8,255 nt of DNA from M3007 sp038203695. GTDB lineage: Bacteria > Bacteroidota > Bacteroidia > Chitinophagales > Saprospiraceae. The stretch is from positions 1-8,255 of the forward strand of contig JBBRDQ010000218.1 in NCBI GenBank assembly GCA_038203695.1, written 5' to 3'. Of the stretch, positions 6,882 through 8,255 are shown piece after piece. Below the pieces are notes generated by a model. It did no database searches. It was given only the letters and a program-made list of their open reading frames with translations, and was not told the DNA's origin. Positions within the stretch are counted from its first letter, which is position 1; the number at the start of each line of letters is the position of its first letter. A program made the position numbers and the translations under genes.

Positions 6882-6912
6882 CAAATGTATAATATTTTTA
6901 GATAAGTCTAAA
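6882..6912 (-). promoter_or_regulatory. mntR-mntH promoter (TTTA-N19-TACATTTG)
   Basis: On the minus strand, TACATTTG (6889-6882) fits the -7 consensus. Nineteen bases upstream is TTTA (6912-6909), one mismatch from the TTTG form of the -33 box. Transcription would start near 6876, giving a leader of about 65 bases before the ATG at 6810. Confidence 0.55.
6897..6912. promoter_or_regulatory. Probable MntR operator, inverted repeat TTTAGA-N4-TCTAAA
   Basis: The 6-bp arms are perfectly complementary around a TAAG centre (TTTAGATAAGTCTAAA on the plus strand). DtxR-family repressors bind AT-rich inverted repeats of this size, often with a TTTAG..CTAAA shape. The site covers the -33 position of the mntR promoter, the right place for autorepression. 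It also lies 31 bases upstream of the -7 box of the divergent kinase gene, so an effect on that gene is possible but less certain. Confidence 0.65.
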
Positions 6913-6943
6913 TTTTTAAAATAAATGCTTGACCGTGTAATTT

Positions 6944-6951
6944 TACTTTTG
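6944..6951 (+). promoter_or_regulatory. Candidate -7 box (TACTTTTG) for the kinase gene
   Basis: TACTTTTG followed by C matches TAnnTTTGC and lies 17 bases before the ATG at 6969, giving a very short leader. The only nearby TTG (6929-6931) is 12 bases upstream, too close for a normal -33 box, so the upstream half is unsupported. Confidence 0.45.
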
Positions 6952-6968
6952 CGTATTTTACCACAGTT

Positions 6969-7895
6969 ATGACATCGCAAACCCTGCATACCTGGTTACT
7001 GAAATCTTTCGCTGCGACGGCTTCGCTCCCCGTTTTAATTGGCGAGGGCTGGCATTCGCGGGCCTGGCAGGTTGAAGCGGCTGGAAATTTTTTCATCGTG
7101 CGAGTGGGTGCGAATCAGGAGGGTTTTGTCAAAGATCAGCAAGCGGCGACGCTTTTCGATTCGCTTGGCGTACCGGTGCCAAAGGTTGTTTTGCTGGCAC
7201 AATTCGATGATTATCAATGGGTTTGTATCTCCAATTTTATCCAGGGAACAGTACTGTCGACTTTGTCGGCGGCAGCGTACATGGAGATTGTACCGCAACT
7301 GGCTGCCGTATTATTTAACCTCAAAGCAATACAACCGCCAGCCGATCTGCTCTTCGGTCATCTGGACCAGAAAATGCAGGCGCATTACACGACGTGGCAA
7401 AGCTGGATTTTGAATTACGAGCGTTGGCCCGTCAGCACGGTGCGCTCGCCCAGGACGGAATATGCGGATTGGAAAATCCTGTTTCAGAAGACTTTTTTGG
7501 AAGAAAAAATAGCCCGCTATACCCGGGAAGCACTGCATGAAATGGCCCGGTTTTGTCCCGAAGAACGCCACTATGTGCACGGCGATTTTGGTTTTGGCAA
7601 TGCGCTTGTGCACGCCGGACAGCTCACTGCCATTATCGACTGGGCGGAACTCCAATGCGGCGATTTCCTGTTCGATCCCGCTTATGCCGACTACTGGAAC
7701 AGCGATTCGCGCCACGCCGATGCACTGCGGGTGCTGCTGGATCAGGGAAATGACGTGCCGGCGTATTTTACTGAGCGCATCCTCTGTTACAAACTGCGCA
7801 CCGGCCTGCAAAGCATATTTCTTTATTCCAATAGAGGGGACGAAGCAGAATATGAACGCGATAAAGTACGGCTGCGCAAACTGGGCGTTTTGTGA
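6969..7895 (+). CDS. Aminoglycoside phosphotransferase-family kinase, hygromycin B phosphotransferase-like
   Basis: The 308-residue protein has the APH/choline-kinase fold. The catalytic loop is HGDFGFGN (204-211: His204, Asp206, Asn211), and the metal-binding Asp224 is in AIIDWAELQCGD. Several stretches resemble hygromycin B phosphotransferase APH(4)-Ia as I remember it: a GEG..SRAW.. nucleotide loop (25-33), a [VI]-[LV]-R-V strand with Arg45 where most kinases have Lys, GF-x-KD (52-56), YTTW near 140-143, and CPE-x-RH-x-VH-x-DFG (196-208). Such enzymes use ATP or GTP to phosphorylate a small hydroxylated compound in the cytoplasm. Whether this one acts on hygromycin, another antibiotic or an ordinary metabolite cannot be told from the sequence. 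It is transcribed away from mntR and has no visible partner gene. The ATG at 6969 fits the start of the fold. Confidence 0.85.
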   Translation: MTSQTLHTWLLKSFAATASLPVLIGEGWHSRAWQVEAAGNFFIVRVGANQEGFVKDQQAATLFDSLGVPVPKVVLLAQFDDYQWVCISNFIQGTVLSTLSAAAYMEIVPQLAAVLFNLKAIQPPADLLFGHLDQKMQAHYTTWQSWILNYERWPVSTVRSPRTEYADWKILFQKTFLEEKIARYTREALHEMARFCPEERHYVHGDFGFGNALVHAGQLTAIIDWAELQCGDFLFDPAYADYWNSDSRHADALRVLLDQGNDVPAYFTERILCYKLRTGLQSIFLYSNRGDEAEYERDKVRLRKLGVL

Positions 7896-7896
7896 T

Positions 7897-7945
7897 GATT
7901 AATGTATAACGGTTAACGGTTAATGTATAATGATTAATGGTTATG
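7897..7945. repeat. Seven tandem degenerate 7-bp repeats (consensus GGTTAAT/GATTAAC)
   Basis: Starting one base after the end of the kinase stop codon, the 49 bases divide exactly into GATTAAT, GTATAAC, GGTTAAC, GGTTAAT, GTATAAT, GATTAAT and GGTTATG. A single 12-base echo, TAATGATTAATG, shared with 7928-7939, occurs at 8053-8064. I recall similar runs of heptamers between genes in some Bacteroidota genomes. No coding or hairpin function is apparent. Confidence 0.7.
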
Positions 7946-7996
7946 ATTGCCACAAGGAGTATTGAGCGGTAATCATTGCTCAGCAGCACTAAAAAA

Positions 7997-8032
7997 TTTG
8001 TTTTTAATTAAACAAAAAGTTTTATAATTTTG
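7997..8032 (+). promoter_or_regulatory. Candidate promoter (TTTG-N24-TAATTTTG)
   Basis: TAATTTTG at 8025-8032, followed by CCC, fits the -7 consensus well. TTTG at 7997-8000 is a possible -33 box, but the 24-base spacer is longer than usual. It points into the otherwise unexplained right end and would start a transcript near 8039. Confidence 0.4.
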
Positions 8033-8084
8033 CCCGAATCTATTTTGAACAGTAATGATTAATGCGAATGTTGGGCTAAGATAA

Positions 8085-8204
8085 ATGCTTGATAATCAAA
8101 ACCCAGTTCGCATGATTAACTGGATCGGCCCGGAAAAAGTTGACAAAAAGGAGTTTAAAAGCGCCATTAAATGGAAGAAAAAAAGTAGGATCAAGGTAGA
8201 TTAA
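8085..8204 (+). CDS. Possible small basic protein, 39 residues (doubtful)
   Basis: An ATG at 8085 opens 39 codons ending in TAA at 8202-8204. The product is rich in Lys (KVDKKEFKSAIKWKKKSRIK) with one Trp-containing segment, MINWIGPEKV, that could also start at Met10 (ATG 8112). It lies about 45 bases after the predicted start of the transcript from the 8025-8032 box, and a hairpin overlaps its end. I do not recognise the family. A chance ORF, a remnant of a larger gene or part of a small RNA are all possible. Confidence 0.28.
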   Translation: MLDNQNPVRMINWIGPEKVDKKEFKSAIKWKKKSRIKVD

Positions 8205-8228
8205 ATTTTGTCTATTACCTTGATTTTG
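8190..8228 (+). terminator. Weak candidate terminator hairpin
   Basis: ATCAAGGTA (8190-8198) pairs perfectly with TACCTTGAT (8216-8224) around a 17-base loop and is followed by a short T run (8224-8227). The 9-bp AT-rich stem, large loop and short T tract make it weaker than the hairpin at 3471. The stem overlaps the last codons of the 39-codon ORF. Confidence 0.35.
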
Positions 8229-8255
8229 AGTTCAGTTCTTTGAGAATGTTGTAAA

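Larger units (their letters stand above)
7946..8255. other. 310-bp stretch without a convincing gene
   Basis: This stretch is AT-rich and follows the heptamer repeats. It contains a weak hairpin (TGAGC at 7963-7967 with GCTCA at 7978-7982), an AT-rich inverted repeat (TTTGTTT 7997-8003 with AAACAAA 8010-8016), a candidate promoter, a doubtful 39-codon ORF and a second hairpin near 8190-8224. Nothing here encodes a recognisable protein or a tRNA. Confidence 0.6.

Noticed and set aside
6921..6932. ATAAATGCTTGA also occurs at 8081-8092, a possible direct repeat around the kinase gene
   Set aside because: A repeated 12-mer is expected by chance about twice in 8 kb, and there is no transposase or other sign of insertion.
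7963..7982. Hairpin TGAGC/GCTCA after the kinase gene as its terminator
   Set aside because: The stem is only 5 bp with a 10-base loop and no T run directly after it.
7997..8016. TTTGTTT/AAACAAA inverted repeat as an operator
   Set aside because: It is almost pure A and T in a very AT-rich stretch, where such symmetry arises easily; it also overlaps the candidate -33 box.
8215..8253. A minus-strand frame entering from the right edge and ending with TAA at 8217-8215
   Set aside because: Only about 12 codons are visible, and other frames do equally well; too short to call a gene end.

Overview
The window looks like chromosomal DNA from a member of the Bacteroidota, perhaps a Saprospirales-type organism (the order is a weak guess). 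Three things support this: a PorP/SprF-type outer-membrane protein beside a GldJ/GldK-like lipoprotein, which belong to the type IX secretion and gliding machinery found only in this phylum; start codons without clear Shine-Dalgarno sequences; and repeated upstream boxes of the form TAnnTTTG, the -7 element of Bacteroidota promoters.

Layout from left to right. Positions 1-1264, minus strand: the N-terminus of a GldJ-like lipoprotein (cut by the window edge), preceded by a complete porP/sprF-family gene. Positions 1550-3433, plus strand: a large flotillin/band-7 membrane protein with four tandem beta-rich repeats, an SPFH domain and an 11-residue-periodic helix, closed by a strong hairpin terminator. 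Positions 3510-4154, minus strand: a solitary Uma2-family (PD-(D/E)XK fold) protein with its own well-formed promoter, whose spacer holds a perfect 14-bp palindrome. Positions 4224-6810, minus strand: a two-gene manganese unit, mntR (DtxR/MntR repressor) followed 34 bp later by mntH (NRAMP transporter fused to a universal stress protein domain). Positions 6969-7895, plus strand, divergent from mntR: an aminoglycoside-phosphotransferase-family kinase resembling hygromycin B phosphotransferase. The final 360 bases hold seven degenerate 7-bp tandem repeats, a candidate promoter, a doubtful 39-codon ORF and a weak hairpin.

How the genes work together: the clearest functional unit is mntR-mntH. 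The repressor is predicted to sense Mn(II) and to bind the inverted repeat TTTAGA-N4-TCTAAA at 6897-6912, which lies on the -33 position of its own promoter, so it would shut off both itself and the transporter. The porP and gldJ-like genes probably both serve type IX secretion. The flotillin-like gene, the Uma2 gene and the kinase look like independent units.

I see no rRNA, tRNA, CRISPR array, insertion sequence or phage module. No single feature is plainly a new system. The parts most worth a second look are the repeat architecture of the flotillin-like protein, the NRAMP-USP fusion with its operator, and the palindrome in the uma2 promoter.
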